Below the pieces are notes generated by a model. That model ran no database searches, was not told the DNA's origin, and saw nothing but the letters and a program-made list of their open reading frames with translations. A stretch of 64,000 bases of DNA from JAAOZP01 sp038848185 (GTDB lineage Archaea > Thermoproteota > EX4484-205 > JAAOZP01). How positions within the stretch are numbered: the stretch's first letter is position 1; each line of letters opens with the position of its first letter. A program made the position numbers and the translations under genes. Of this stretch, positions 25,887-34,080 are shown in pieces. The stretch spans positions 77,985 to 141,984 of the forward strand of contig JAWCNV010000002.1 of the NCBI GenBank assembly GCA_038848185.1, written 5' to 3'.

Positions 25887-25962
25887 TAGGTGTCTTTAAG
25901 AATAATAGTATGCTTATTATTAAAAGCTTTTGCGTGTTTAATTCTTCTAAAACGACTATAAG

Positions 25963-26847
25963 CTATCTCCCAGGGCTTTGACTACCTTGAGACTCTACTA
26001 GGGCTTTAAACTCTTCCCAGTCAAGCGTTTCACCGCGTTTAAGCTTTTCCTGAGCATCGAGAGCAAGCTTGCTTTTAACAGTCTCCTCCATTTTTAAACG
26101 CTTACTCTGCTCCTCCTGCATCATCAACACGCGCCTCATCTTAGCAAGGTAGGATTTAGCATCTATCTCAACCATTTTCATGAAAAGTTCGTCCTTCTTT
26201 TTCTTAGCCTCCTCTATCTCCGCATCCAGCTTAGAAAACTCGTCCCTCTTAATCTTCCTCTTCTCCAAAAGATCCTTAATTCTAGCATGGTAGAGATTCG
26301 AAGCTTCGACAAGTTTAGACTTCTCGTTGTTCTTCTCCAGAATCATGCTCGTTATCTCTCCTATTTTCTTCTCAAAATCACCAAGGTTCTTCTTCATGCC
26401 GACAACTGCTTCAACCTCGCGTAGAATCGCTCTAGCTCTTTCAATCTCCCTGACAAGTTCAGCCTCCTCCTTAGGATCCATGTGTTCTGTTGCAAGCCTC
26501 CATTCAAGCCTTGAAAGCTGTGCCCTAGCCTCCTTTTCGCTTATCCTTATCTTCCTAGAATGGCTTTTTACAACGACCCTCTTACGCTCCATCTCCTCTT
26601 TCAATGTTTTCTCCGATTCTCTTAGCTTCGTTATCTCCTCCTTAATCTTCCCAATCTGCTCGTTAACCTCATTCCTCTTGGCCATGTTCTCGTCGATCTG
26701 CTTGCTTAACTCAGCAATCTCGTCCCTAAGCAGTCTTCTACGGTCGACAAGCTCCTTAAGCCGTTCCTTCTGTCTTTTAAGCTCATCTTCAATCTGCTTA
26801 ACATAGGCCCTAGGTTCAACGCTCTCAGTCTCTTGGAATGCAGGCAA
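25963..26847 (-). CDS. Archaeal coiled-coil protein, COG1340-like
   Basis: A 294-residue, highly charged protein that is coiled coil over almost its whole length (residues ~12-255, Lys/Glu/Arg heptads). It ends in a conserved-looking KLKRGETLDWEEFKALVE segment, typical of the COG1340-type archaeal coiled-coil family. These were once labelled phosphoserine-phosphatase-like without evidence. The function is unknown. It lies downstream of the GPN GTPase, 88 bp away, in the same direction. Confidence 0.7.
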   Translation of the reverse strand: MPAFQETESVEPRAYVKQIEDELKRQKERLKELVDRRRLLRDEIAELSKQIDENMAKRNEVNEQIGKIKEEITKLRESEKTLKEEMERKRVVVKSHSRKIRISEKEARAQLSRLEWRLATEHMDPKEEAELVREIERARAILREVEAVVGMKKNLGDFEKKIGEITSMILEKNNEKSKLVEASNLYHARIKDLLEKRKIKRDEFSKLDAEIEEAKKKKDELFMKMVEIDAKSYLAKMRRVLMMQEEQSKRLKMEETVKSKLALDAQEKLKRGETLDWEEFKALVESQGSQSPGR

Positions 26848-26935
26848 ATCCTTGAGAAACCTTTAAAGTGGTTTAATAAATTTTTCCCAACGACCATAAA
26901 GCCTGCTGAACATTGAATTGTGGTATGGAAAGTGG

Positions 26936-27709
26936 CTAAACAGCCTGCTCCTGCGTAAACTCCTCACCTGTACCAAGCATCCTAGTTATCTGCGAGTATA
27001 CCTCTACGAAGCCCTCCATGTTGATTGCTGAAACTGGTATAGGCCTGTTTAACCCTCTTATAAGAGACATTGTTCTTGAAAGCTCCTGCCCCAGTTTCAA
27101 CTTCTCACCCCGGTAGTGTTTAGTAATAGCTTCATAGAGTGCTGGGGGGGTAGAATACCACTCTTCGATCCTCCTGATAAGACGGGGGTCAGCCAAATCC
27201 ACCTTGTTGATGACATTCAGTTGGGGTATAGCGAGAGAAGCGTAAACAGACATGCTGAGGTAGAGCGATGCTAAGAAGCCCAATGGTTCAAGCATCAGAG
27301 CATAGTCAAACAGATAGATAACCATTCTAGGACCCTCTAGAAAGTTTTCCGAGAAGACTCTTCCAACAGGTCTGAAGGCAAACAGCTCTATCTGGCCAGG
27401 AGTATCTACGATAGCAATCTCATGACCCATTGCCTCAATTTCCTCGCTTATCTCATGAACCTTGACTGCTATAAGGTCTGAAGCAACAGTTAAAGCACTG
27501 TTAGGCCCAAGCCCGATATCTCTCATTAGCTTCCCGGTGTCAACAAAGGTTCTTACATCAAAGTCAGCATTGTAGGGCAAGCTTGCTACACCGGGATCAA
27601 GGTTTATCCTAGCAACATCAACACCTTTATCCTCAATCCACTGAGAGAAGTTTTTCACGAAAGTAGTCTTACCGCTTCCCGCAGTACCTATTAGGAAGAC
27701 AGCTTTCAT
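26936..27709 (-). CDS. GPN-loop GTPase
   Basis: A 257-residue dimeric GTPase of the GPN (XAB1/PF03029) family, which in eukaryotes helps assemble and import RNA polymerase II. G1 is GTAGSGKTT (residues 8-16). The GPN insertion GPNSAL is at ~68-73. G3 is DTPGQIELF and G4 is NKVDLAD. The ATG overlaps the stop of hisD by 4 bp, so it is translationally coupled to histidine synthesis. Confidence 0.9.
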   Translation of the reverse strand: MKAVFLIGTAGSGKTTFVKNFSQWIEDKGVDVARINLDPGVASLPYNADFDVRTFVDTGKLMRDIGLGPNSALTVASDLIAVKVHEISEEIEAMGHEIAIVDTPGQIELFAFRPVGRVFSENFLEGPRMVIYLFDYALMLEPLGFLASLYLSMSVYASLAIPQLNVINKVDLADPRLIRRIEEWYSTPPALYEAITKHYRGEKLKLGQELSRTMSLIRGLNRPIPVSAINMEGFVEVYSQITRMLGTGEEFTQEQAV

Positions 27710-28965
27710 ACATCCATCTTACCTCTAAGCCTTGCTTCAACGCTAACACCGTGAAGAGGAAGCCCTTCTGCATTACTTAACGCTTTAATGTGTCTGCAGA
27801 CTGTCCTCAAATATTTCACAGAGAAGCCTTGATAGGAGACAATCTTAAGGTAGTCTAGCACTGTCAACCCTCCTCTTACCCTAGCGTATCCGCCTGTTGG
27901 AAGAATATGGCTGCTTCCAGAAGCATAGTCCCCCACAGCCGGTGGCGACGATCCTCCGAGGAAGACAGTTCCAGCAGTTGAAAGTTTTCGAATCAGCCTT
28001 TTGGGGTTTCTAACGTGAAGAGAAACATGCTCCGGCGCTAGTGAATTGCATTTTTCAACACCTGCATCTATAGATTCAACTAGACATATATCCGTCTTAA
28101 TTCTTAAATCGTATTTATCTGAAATCCTCTTAATAATTCCACTCACTGATTCTGCTATATGATGCGAATCTGTAACAAGCACTATAAAGGTGTCTGCTGA
28201 ATGCTCAGCCTGCGCAGCCAAGTCTAACGCTATTAGACTAGGGTCTGCATTCGAGTCGGCGAGCACAACGAGTTCAGAGGGGCCTGCAGGAATATCCGTC
28301 GATACACCATAGCTGCTTGCAACCATCTTTGCTATTGTCACGAACCTGTTTCCAGGACCGAATATCTTGTCAACTTTTGGAATGGTTTGAGTGCCGAAAG
28401 CTAGTGCGCCGACCCCTGCAACCATGTTGCATCTGTAAACCTTGCTTATGCCAATCAGCTTAGCGGCATAGAGTATAGCCGGATTGACAGATCCGTCTGG
28501 CCTAGGGGGCGTTAAAACGTGAATCTCCTTGACTCCAACCAAAACAGCAGGATATGCTGCCATAACCAGTGTTGAAGCGTAGGATGCTATTCCACCCGGT
28601 ACCAGAACGCCAATCCTCTCAAGAGGGTAAAAACGTAGGCCATACTCTAAACCGTTCTCTCTAAACGAGACAGGTGAAAAAGCCTTCATCTGTATCTTGA
28701 CTATTCTTCTAATCTTCTTCATCATGAACATTATTGCTCTTCTAACTTCTGCCGGCAAATTCTCTTCAGACTGCTTAAACTCCTCCTCGCTAACCATAAG
28801 CCTGACATTTGAAAGCTTAACATCGTCGAAAGGCTTAGGGCGGGAAGTATAGTCTAATAGAGCTTCGTCACCTCTATTTCTAACGTCAAGCATTATCTGC
28901 TCGACGTAACGCCTATCCTCATCACTTAGGCTAGACAGGGTAAAACGGTTAGTAGGCTTAGCCAT
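27706..28965 (-). CDS. hisD: Histidinol dehydrogenase
   Basis: HisD catalyses the last two steps of histidine synthesis, oxidising L-histidinol to L-histidine with NAD+. The 419-residue protein has IPAGPSELVVLAD, DLAAQAEHSAD with the zinc-site Gln and His, the EHVSLHV segment and a C-terminal GSSHILPTGGYARVRGGL block. No other his genes are nearby. It starts 61 bp downstream of the zinc-ribbon gene and is coupled to the GPN GTPase. Confidence 0.93.
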   Translation of the reverse strand: MAKPTNRFTLSSLSDEDRRYVEQIMLDVRNRGDEALLDYTSRPKPFDDVKLSNVRLMVSEEEFKQSEENLPAEVRRAIMFMMKKIRRIVKIQMKAFSPVSFRENGLEYGLRFYPLERIGVLVPGGIASYASTLVMAAYPAVLVGVKEIHVLTPPRPDGSVNPAILYAAKLIGISKVYRCNMVAGVGALAFGTQTIPKVDKIFGPGNRFVTIAKMVASSYGVSTDIPAGPSELVVLADSNADPSLIALDLAAQAEHSADTFIVLVTDSHHIAESVSGIIKRISDKYDLRIKTDICLVESIDAGVEKCNSLAPEHVSLHVRNPKRLIRKLSTAGTVFLGGSSPPAVGDYASGSSHILPTGGYARVRGGLTVLDYLKIVSYQGFSVKYLRTVCRHIKALSNAEGLPLHGVSVEARLRGKMDV

Positions 28966-29025
28966 GTTTTGCTTAAGCTTAAAAACATAAGGTTTTTTAA
29001 AGATTACTATAAACCCTTGATTAAT

Positions 29026-29307
29026 CTACTCTTCCTCAGCCTTCTTCCCCAACCACCATTTAACTACTTCCTTCCTCCGCTTCCTCTTCTTCTCTTCATC
29101 GCTCTCCATAACAGATTTTAAGAACCTCTCCCTAGTGGTCTTAAGCTCCTCAAACTCGTAGACTCTTCCACATGCCTTACAAATATAGAGCTTTGTAGCC
29201 AGCTCATACCTCAGTTCGCCTCCACAGTCCGGACAGTAGTAATCAGGCAACCCTTTATGGTGAGCGAAACCTATCTGTATAAACTTTTCGCGTATAATCA
29301 GCAACAT
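29026..29307 (-). CDS. Small zinc-ribbon protein
   Basis: A 93-residue protein with one clear zinc ribbon: CPDC (near residues 25-28) and CKAC (~42-45) separated by beta-strand residues, followed by a strongly basic, Lys/Glu/Arg-rich helix (DEEKKRKRRKE). This suggests nucleic-acid or RNP binding. I do not recognise a specific family. The start may be the ATG at 29307 or a later codon nearer the zinc motif. Confidence 0.6.
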   Translation of the reverse strand: MLLIIREKFIQIGFAHHKGLPDYYCPDCGGELRYELATKLYICKACGRVYEFEELKTTRERFLKSVMESDEEKKRKRRKEVVKWWLGKKAEEE

Positions 29308-29370
29308 GATGTTTTTAAGAGGGTTACCGTATTACGCATATGGTTAAGAGTTATTCTAATTAAGAAGAAT

Positions 29371-29478
29371 GGGGTCGACGGGATTTGAACCCGTGATCGC
29401 CAGCGCCCTTAGCCAGTTTCCGCTTCAGGCTGGTATCCTAAACCAAGTTGCCCGGTTTAACCTCTAGACGACGACCCC
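29371..29478 (-). tRNA. Intron-containing tRNA, probably tRNA-Pro(GGG)
   Basis: The minus strand gives acceptor GGGGTCG/CGACCCC with A as base 73, D-stem GTCT/GGAT, anticodon stem CCAGC/GCTGG and T-arm ACGGG-TTCAAAT-CCCGT. CCA is not encoded. The anticodon loop carries 17 extra bases. The best bulge-helix-bulge uses central helix AGCC/GGCT with 3-nt bulges TGA and AAG. It removes a 17-nt intron and leaves CTGGGGC, so anticodon GGG. A canonical cut at 37/38 would instead give GAA (Phe), but its helix has a mismatch. The D-loop holds ~17 more bases with complementary ends AAACC/GGTTT, perhaps a second intron. The tRNA is certain, its identity less so. Confidence 0.8.
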
Positions 29479-29639
29479 TTATTTTTAGGCAAGTTTTAAC
29501 AGGTTTAAAAACTTTGTTTGGCCATTGGAACTAGCTCATTATTTGTTAAGTTAAACACGTAGACCATTACGTCTACGTCTCAGGCTTCATCCATCAAACA
29601 TGATTCTTAACCTCTTAATCAGAATATTTCAGGACTAGG
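29479..29639. other. Intergenic stretch with a short inverted repeat
   Basis: No gene seen. A TATA-like run (gtttaaaaac) at ~29498-29508 is placed for the minus-strand tRNA. A perfect 8-bp inverted repeat with a 6-nt loop (ACGTAGAC...GTCTACGT) occupies 29557-29578. Confidence 0.4.
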
Positions 29640-29722
29640 CTTTAGACGGGAAACGACGAGGGTGGGGGGATGCCCTCAGAGATCAGAATCAAGATCAGGT
29701 AGAGGGCGGCCCTCGCCGTCTC
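29640..29722 (-). ncRNA. Probable structured small RNA of unknown class
   Basis: On the minus strand this segment folds into one long stem. The outer stem is AGACGG/CCGTCT (29716-29721 with 29644-29649). A middle stem GAGGG/CCCTC (29710-29714, 29658-29662) and an inner stem GCCCTC/GAGGGC (29702-29707, 29672-29677) follow. The tip pairs GATC/GATC. Internal loops of 8-9 nt lie on one side only. A TATA box at 29745-29755 is ~28 bp from the predicted 5' end. It is not a tRNA, and I do not see C/D boxes or a proper H/ACA tail. It could alternatively be a structured 3' end of the rpoP transcript. Confidence 0.5.
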
Positions 29723-29744
29723 CTTCAAAATCACCAATAGGGTC

Positions 29745-29755
29745 TTTTATATAAG
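29745..29755 (-). promoter_or_regulatory. TATA box for the candidate small RNA
   Basis: On the minus strand this reads CTTATATAAAA, a strong archaeal TATA box, starting 3 bp after the rpoP stop and ~28 bp before the base of the RNA stem. Confidence 0.55.
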
Positions 29756-29757
29756 TT

Positions 29758-29910
29758 TTACTCTGAAAAAACTTGTTTAGCAGTCTTTTTCGAACGGTTT
29801 TTCTTTAAAACCCTAAAGCCGCAGTAGGGGCATCTGACATCTCCCCTGAACTCAGCCATCTCCTCCTCGCTCAGGATCCTGTTGCAGGCCAAGCATTGAA
29901 GCTCTGGCAT
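29758..29910 (-). CDS. rpoP: DNA-directed RNA polymerase subunit P (Rpo12)
   Basis: A 50-residue protein translated directly from the sequence. It has a CLAC zinc half-site at residues 6-9, then EFRGDVRCPYCGFRVLKK at ~20-37 (second half-site C27-x2-C30). This is the invariant Rpo12/Rpb12 pattern. It is a small zinc-binding subunit of archaeal RNA polymerase that anchors Rpo3 and Rpo10. The C-terminus is basic. A TATA-like TTTTTAAAG lies ~28 bp upstream on the minus strand. Confidence 0.9.
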   Translation of the reverse strand: MPELQCLACNRILSEEEMAEFRGDVRCPYCGFRVLKKNRSKKTAKQVFSE

Positions 29911-29988
29911 TACAATACCCAGTTTACTCGCCCCTTTAAAAACCTTACTTATTCACCTAACCCTCTCCCCCACGGATTTACGACCAGA

Positions 29989-29998
29989 ATTAAAATAA
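29989..29998 (+). promoter_or_regulatory. TATA-like element of the Orc1/Cdc6-like gene
   Basis: attaaaataa centred ~26 bp before the ATG at 30020, consistent with a leaderless mRNA. Confidence 0.5.
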
Positions 29999-30019
29999 GC
30001 ATCATCCTGCTTCTGAGCT

Positions 30020-31033
30020 ATGCTAATGTTGAAAAATGTCTTAGACCAGGAGCCGGTTTGGCTTAGGGGTGAGGAATACGACCGAATATGGATGCTTCTT
30101 GAAATGTTCATGGAGAGCAGCCTCCCCTTATCCTTCTCGGTTGTCGCATGGGGAGGACCTGGAACCGGTAAGACAAGCGTTGCAAAAAGCATTATGGCAA
30201 ACGCTAAGTCTATGTGGAATAATCTTAAAACGGTTTACTTGAATTCGATGTCTGAAAAAGGCTTCGGGTTGTTTAAAGCACTACAGCAAATTCAAGATTT
30301 AAGAGGATATTCTGCTGTAGAGCTTCTTGAGAATCTGGAGAGAAGTAGGGCTAAGCTTTTCATAGTAATAGATAATGCTGAGGTTTTAAGGGAAGAAAGG
30401 CTTATCCAAGCCATTTTAAGGATTGGCGAAGCCTTCCCTCAAGGAGGCTTCTTCATACTGATGCTTTTCAAGTCCATAAACACGCCTGTGAATGTTTTAA
30501 GTGTCACACCGCCCATTTACCTTATATACTTTCGGCCTTACAATTTTGACGAGATTCGTAGAATACTTGATAATTTTGTAAGGAATTGTAACCACTGTTT
30601 CTTCAGTGAGAAAGCTTTAGATAATATAAGTAAGGCGGCTGGCGGCGATGCTGAGCTTGCTCTAATGATTTTGAAAGCATCTTTAAACATTGCTGGTGGA
30701 AACCATGTTGATGAAACCCATGTTTCAAAAGTTTTGGAAAGATTATCGGAAAATCCTTTCGGGTATATATCTGGTAGGCTTGATCTACATGCCAAGATGA
30801 TTCTCAGAATTCTCTCAGAGCATCCTCAAGGTATAAGTCTGAGAAAACTTTTCGAAGAGTATATTCGACTAACAGAGATGAACGGGGTGAAACCGCTAGG
30901 ATACACACAGCTTTGGAAGAGAATCAGAATAATGGAGAGGAGAATGCTCTTGAATTTTGAAGTTGTTAATCTTAAAGGTGGTAGAACAGGCGTAGTGAGA
31001 ATGAAGTGTATGAGTCAAACGATGAACTTATAG
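30020..31033 (+). CDS. Divergent Orc1/Cdc6-like AAA+ ATPase
   Basis: A 337-residue AAA+ protein. Walker A is WGGPGTGKTSVAKSI (~44-58). Walker B is LFIVIDNAE (~112-120), where the usual D-E is D-N, so ATP hydrolysis may be weak. The lid helices and a C-terminal winged helix (~250-330, with LDLHAKMILRIL) fit the Orc1/Cdc6 initiator layout, although the protein is shorter than the usual ~400. It could be an origin-binding paralogue or a related AAA+ regulator. It overlaps the small winged-helix gene by 28 bp. Confidence 0.6.
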   Translation: MLMLKNVLDQEPVWLRGEEYDRIWMLLEMFMESSLPLSFSVVAWGGPGTGKTSVAKSIMANAKSMWNNLKTVYLNSMSEKGFGLFKALQQIQDLRGYSAVELLENLERSRAKLFIVIDNAEVLREERLIQAILRIGEAFPQGGFFILMLFKSINTPVNVLSVTPPIYLIYFRPYNFDEIRRILDNFVRNCNHCFFSEKALDNISKAAGGDAELALMILKASLNIAGGNHVDETHVSKVLERLSENPFGYISGRLDLHAKMILRILSEHPQGISLRKLFEEYIRLTEMNGVKPLGYTQLWKRIRIMERRMLLNFEVVNLKGGRTGVVRMKCMSQTMNL

Positions 31034-31311
31034 GTTTAATCGAAGAAATATCAAGCTCCGTAAGCGGGTCACGGATATTCTGGAAACTATTTAAAAATGG
31101 AGAGATGAGTCTTTCAGAAATAATCAGGCAGACTAATTTAAACCATAAGATAGTTAGGAGAAACATTAAAATAATGATTGAAAAAGGATTGATCAGGGAG
31201 AAGGTTTTTGGAAGACTGAAAATATATGTTTTAAACCAAGATAACCCACGTTTACGAATGCTCCTGAATCTGATTAAGCAGGCCTCCTACGAGGCTCCTC
31301 CCCGAGGATAA
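31006..31311 (+). CDS. Small winged-helix DNA-binding protein
   Basis: A 101-residue protein with an ArsR/MarR-like winged helix (~residues 20-80: FWKLFKNGEMSLSEIIRQTNLNHKIVRRNIKIMIEKGLI). Initiation is at GTG. Overlap with the Orc1/Cdc6-like gene suggests translational coupling and a joint role, either as autoregulator or as an extra DNA-binding module. The last 38 bp overlap the convergent rfcL gene. Confidence 0.7.
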   Translation: MYESNDELIGLIEEISSSVSGSRIFWKLFKNGEMSLSEIIRQTNLNHKIVRRNIKIMIEKGLIREKVFGRLKIYVLNQDNPRLRMLLNLIKQASYEAPPRG

Positions 31312-32509
31312 TAGAGCTGTAAAGCTCTTTTAGACGATGATCGTTAAGCCTAGCTAATAGGCTTGTTCTAAAATCATTCTCCTTTGAAAGAAGCCGGAGT
31401 ACAGGGATGACATCTCTTCTAAAGGCAGCCCTATCTACATGGAGCTCCTTCATGAAAAATGACTCGAGCTCCCTAATGTTTCTTTCGCGTTGAATCCTCT
31501 TAAACCTCTCCCTAATCCTATTTGGGAAAGCAAAATTCACTCTACCTTTCTGAGGTATCGTGAGAAAAGCACTGGACAACCTATTATAGAAACTCGGCAG
31601 GAGCCTCCAAATAGAATTTTTTGATATTTGTCTAAAAAGCATATCAGCCTCAGCAACATGCCTTAATGCTTGGAAAAGTCCCTGTTTAGAGGATATTTGA
31701 GGAATGTTTTCAAAAACCCATTCGAGCAGGTTTTCAGGCTTCTCCTCTGAAGAAGAAAGAGCAAGAGAAGCCTTCTCCAAGGTTGTGGCATAAGCCACCA
31801 TTCCCAGTGTTTCAAAAATATTTTTCTCAACATTTCTGTAGGAAAGCAGTTTCTCCGCATCCTCAACCTTGACATCTTCGTGTGAGGAATAAAGAAGTTC
31901 CAAGTCCTCTATTGCAGCTCTCATATCCCCTTCGGAACGCTCCGCAATTAGTGCTAGAACCTCCTGTCTGCATCTAACGTTTTCAGCCCTACAGATATCT
32001 CGAAGCCTTTTAATTATGCTCGGCAACCTTATACGGTGCATCGGAATCTTGTAGACCTTATCCCTGATTTTATATAACTGGGGTGACCAAGGATCGTTTG
32101 CAGCCATCACGATAGGCACTCTTGAAGACCCTATCAGCTCAAGCAGAAAATTCATAGTTCCAGATTCATCCCCAGAAATACCGTCAACCTCATCAAAGAA
32201 TATCATCATTCTACTACTGAACAAGCTCCTATTGAAGGCAGCAGGCTTAATAATGTTCTCCAGATATTCAGCCTTCCTAGTTTCACTAGCATTAGTTTCT
32301 ATAAGCCTGAAGCCAAGAGTGGATGCTGCGACCTCAACCAGAATAGTTTTTCCAACACCCGGAGGTCCGTGAAGCATAGCAGCCTTACCTCTTTCATCCC
32401 ATTTTTGAAGCCAGTCTATGAAGTCTTTTTTAGCAGCATCATTCCCAACTATTTCATCAAGCGTAGTGGGCTTATGCTTCTCCACCCAACTTAGCTTTGA
32501 GCTGCTCAT
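31274..32509 (-). CDS. rfcL: Replication factor C large subunit
   Basis: RFC-L with RFC-S loads the PCNA clamp. The 411-residue AAA+ protein has SWVEKHKPTTLDEIVG at the N-terminus, Walker A GPPGVGKT (~46-53), Walker B MIFFDEVD (~99-106), the sensor-1 region MAANDPWSP, and a C-terminal collar domain. A PIP-box-like end is not obvious. Its ATG overlaps rfcS by 4 bp. Confidence 0.93.
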   Translation of the reverse strand: MSSSKLSWVEKHKPTTLDEIVGNDAAKKDFIDWLQKWDERGKAAMLHGPPGVGKTILVEVAASTLGFRLIETNASETRKAEYLENIIKPAAFNRSLFSSRMMIFFDEVDGISGDESGTMNFLLELIGSSRVPIVMAANDPWSPQLYKIRDKVYKIPMHRIRLPSIIKRLRDICRAENVRCRQEVLALIAERSEGDMRAAIEDLELLYSSHEDVKVEDAEKLLSYRNVEKNIFETLGMVAYATTLEKASLALSSSEEKPENLLEWVFENIPQISSKQGLFQALRHVAEADMLFRQISKNSIWRLLPSFYNRLSSAFLTIPQKGRVNFAFPNRIRERFKRIQRERNIRELESFFMKELHVDRAAFRRDVIPVLRLLSKENDFRTSLLARLNDHRLKELYSSIILGEEPRRRPA

Positions 32510-33468
32510 TTCTGAGAATCCGTGGCTAACGCTGCGAGAACAGTGCTTATCTGTATTTCAGCGTCAGCACCCATTGATACTCTGAAGTTAGCTTCTCCAA
32601 GAGCATTAACAACTTGGAGCCTTTTCTTTTCATCCATTTCAGCAGACATCAGTTCAGTATTCATCTCTCTCAAAACATCATTCGCCGACAAGCCATCATC
32701 ATAGAGAAGTTTAGACAGCCTTTTTTTCGCAAGAATGAAATCTCCTTTTAACGCTTCGTTTATCATCTCTCTTATTTCCTTAGGATGCAGAATCCCAACG
32801 ACCTGCAGAATGCTTTCCAGAGTAACCTTCTTTGAACCACCTGCTGCTGATTGCGCTATATTAATGGCTTTCCTCATGTCACCCCTTGCAGCCTTAACTA
32901 TCTCGTCCACAGCATCCTCCGTCCATTTAACTCCCTCTTTCTCAAGAACCCTTATCAATCCCTCTCTTATATGTGTCGGGCTTAAAGGCGGGAACCTGAA
33001 TACGGCACACCTAGATTGGATTGGTTCAATTATACCCCATTGATAGTTTGCGAGAAGAATGAACCTTGTTACGGAAGCATATCTCTCCATTATTCTTCTG
33101 AGTGCCTGCTGAGCATCCTGAGTCATGTTATCGCTTTCGTCAAGTATCAGTATTTTGAAAGGCACGCCTGTTGAAGGCCTGCTTCTTGCAAAGTCTTTAA
33201 CAACCTCCCTTATGGTGTTTATACCCCTTTCGTCTGAAGCGTTAAGCTCTAAGAATCTTCCTCCAGTAGAATCCTGGTAAAGATCGTTTACAAGAGCTAG
33301 TGCAGCAGTAGTTTTCCCAGTTCCTGGAGGACCTACAAAGAGCATATTAGGCACATTCCCCATCTTAACGAATGCTTTAAGACGGCTTACAACCTCCTCC
33401 CTGTCAATTACCTCGTCCAACGTCTTAGGCCTATACTTCTCAACCCATAGAAGGTCAGCCACGCTCAT
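32506..33468 (-). CDS. rfcS: Replication factor C small subunit
   Basis: A 320-residue clamp-loader ATPase. Landmarks are LWVEKYRPKTLDEV, Walker A GPPGTGKTT, the LNASDERGI box, Walker B ILDESD, the arginine-finger SRC motif (IQSRCAVFRF) and the C-terminal collar. ATG 33468 is chosen because it follows an AT-rich promoter region by ~25 bp. A TTG at 33483 would add five residues. Divergent from gins23, it forms an operon with rfcL. Confidence 0.94.
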   Translation of the reverse strand: MSVADLLWVEKYRPKTLDEVIDREEVVSRLKAFVKMGNVPNMLFVGPPGTGKTTAALALVNDLYQDSTGGRFLELNASDERGINTIREVVKDFARSRPSTGVPFKILILDESDNMTQDAQQALRRIMERYASVTRFILLANYQWGIIEPIQSRCAVFRFPPLSPTHIREGLIRVLEKEGVKWTEDAVDEIVKAARGDMRKAINIAQSAAGGSKKVTLESILQVVGILHPKEIREMINEALKGDFILAKKRLSKLLYDDGLSANDVLREMNTELMSAEMDEKKRLQVVNALGEANFRVSMGADAEIQISTVLAALATDSQK

Positions 33469-33528
33469 CGCTACCGGAAACAAGGGTTGTTTAAAGTTAA
33501 ATGTTTCGCTCAGCGGGATTAAGAAGGG

Positions 33529-34080
33529 TTGACCAGCACAAGCATGGAGCTATTAGAATGGATAATAGGTAGCGAGCTTAAAAGAATAAGATTGAGCTAT
33601 GATTTTGAAGAAACTTTAATCATTCCCCAAGTGGATTCTAGAAGCATTAAACTACCTGGTTTAGAAGACATTGTTATAGAGAAGGGTAGGGCAATAAGGG
33701 TTTACAGGGGGATAGCGGGTCAGCTAGCGGATTCAGGCTTAGCTAAGATAAGCGAGGAGCCTTTAACCCTTAAGGACGTAACAGCCATGAGGTGGCTTGA
33801 ATCATCTGAAGATGGGCTTATCAAGCTGCCAGACCATTTCTACATAAGAGCCGCGGAACTGGTGCATACCGATAAAGGCGGTAAATCTCCAGAAATCCAA
33901 AACGATCTCCAAGAAATACTTGACATACGGCTTAGGAAGATAGTTAAACTAGTGTTTTTAAAGGAGGCTCCTGCAAGCCTTCTGGAGAAGCTTCAGCCCG
34001 AGGAGGTTTTTCTTTACAGTCTTTTAAGAGAAGCTTTAAACACGTGGCGCAGAAAGGTAGTGTATACGGATGGAGAGTAG
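33529..34080 (+). CDS. gins23: GINS complex subunit, Gins23 type
   Basis: GINS joins MCM and Cdc45/GAN in the replicative helicase. The 183-residue protein has a beta-rich small domain first (residues ~18-70) and the helical domain after it (ending ALNTWRRKVVYT). This is the B-A order of Gins23 rather than the A-B order of Gins51. It sits directly before mcm (11-bp overlap), the usual gins23-mcm arrangement. The start may be TTG 33529 or ATG 33544. Confidence 0.78.
   Translation: MTSTSMELLEWIIGSELKRIRLSYDFEETLIIPQVDSRSIKLPGLEDIVIEKGRAIRVYRGIAGQLADSGLAKISEEPLTLKDVTAMRWLESSEDGLIKLPDHFYIRAAELVHTDKGGKSPEIQNDLQEILDIRLRKIVKLVFLKEAPASLLEKLQPEEVFLYSLLREALNTWRRKVVYTDGE

Noticed and set aside
29371..29478. 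Assignment as tRNA-Phe(GAA)
   Set aside because: The 37/38 splice that gives GAA leaves a mismatched central helix, whereas the GGG option has a perfect 4-bp helix with 3-nt bulges and a tRNA-Pro-like acceptor stem. Not fully excluded.
29644..29721. H/ACA guide RNA or SRP RNA
   Set aside because: The stem has one-sided internal loops, no two-sided guide pocket and no ACA at the expected distance; it is also far too short for 7S RNA.
29941..30019. Origin recognition boxes upstream of the Orc1/Cdc6-like gene
   Set aside because: A C-rich run (ccctctcccccacgg) is present, but there is no pair of inverted boxes and no long AT-rich unwinding element, so an origin is not supported.
30972..31166. 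Short minus-strand frame across the Orc1/winged-helix junction
   Set aside because: The plus-strand winged-helix gene shows a clear HTH pattern; the antisense frame does not.
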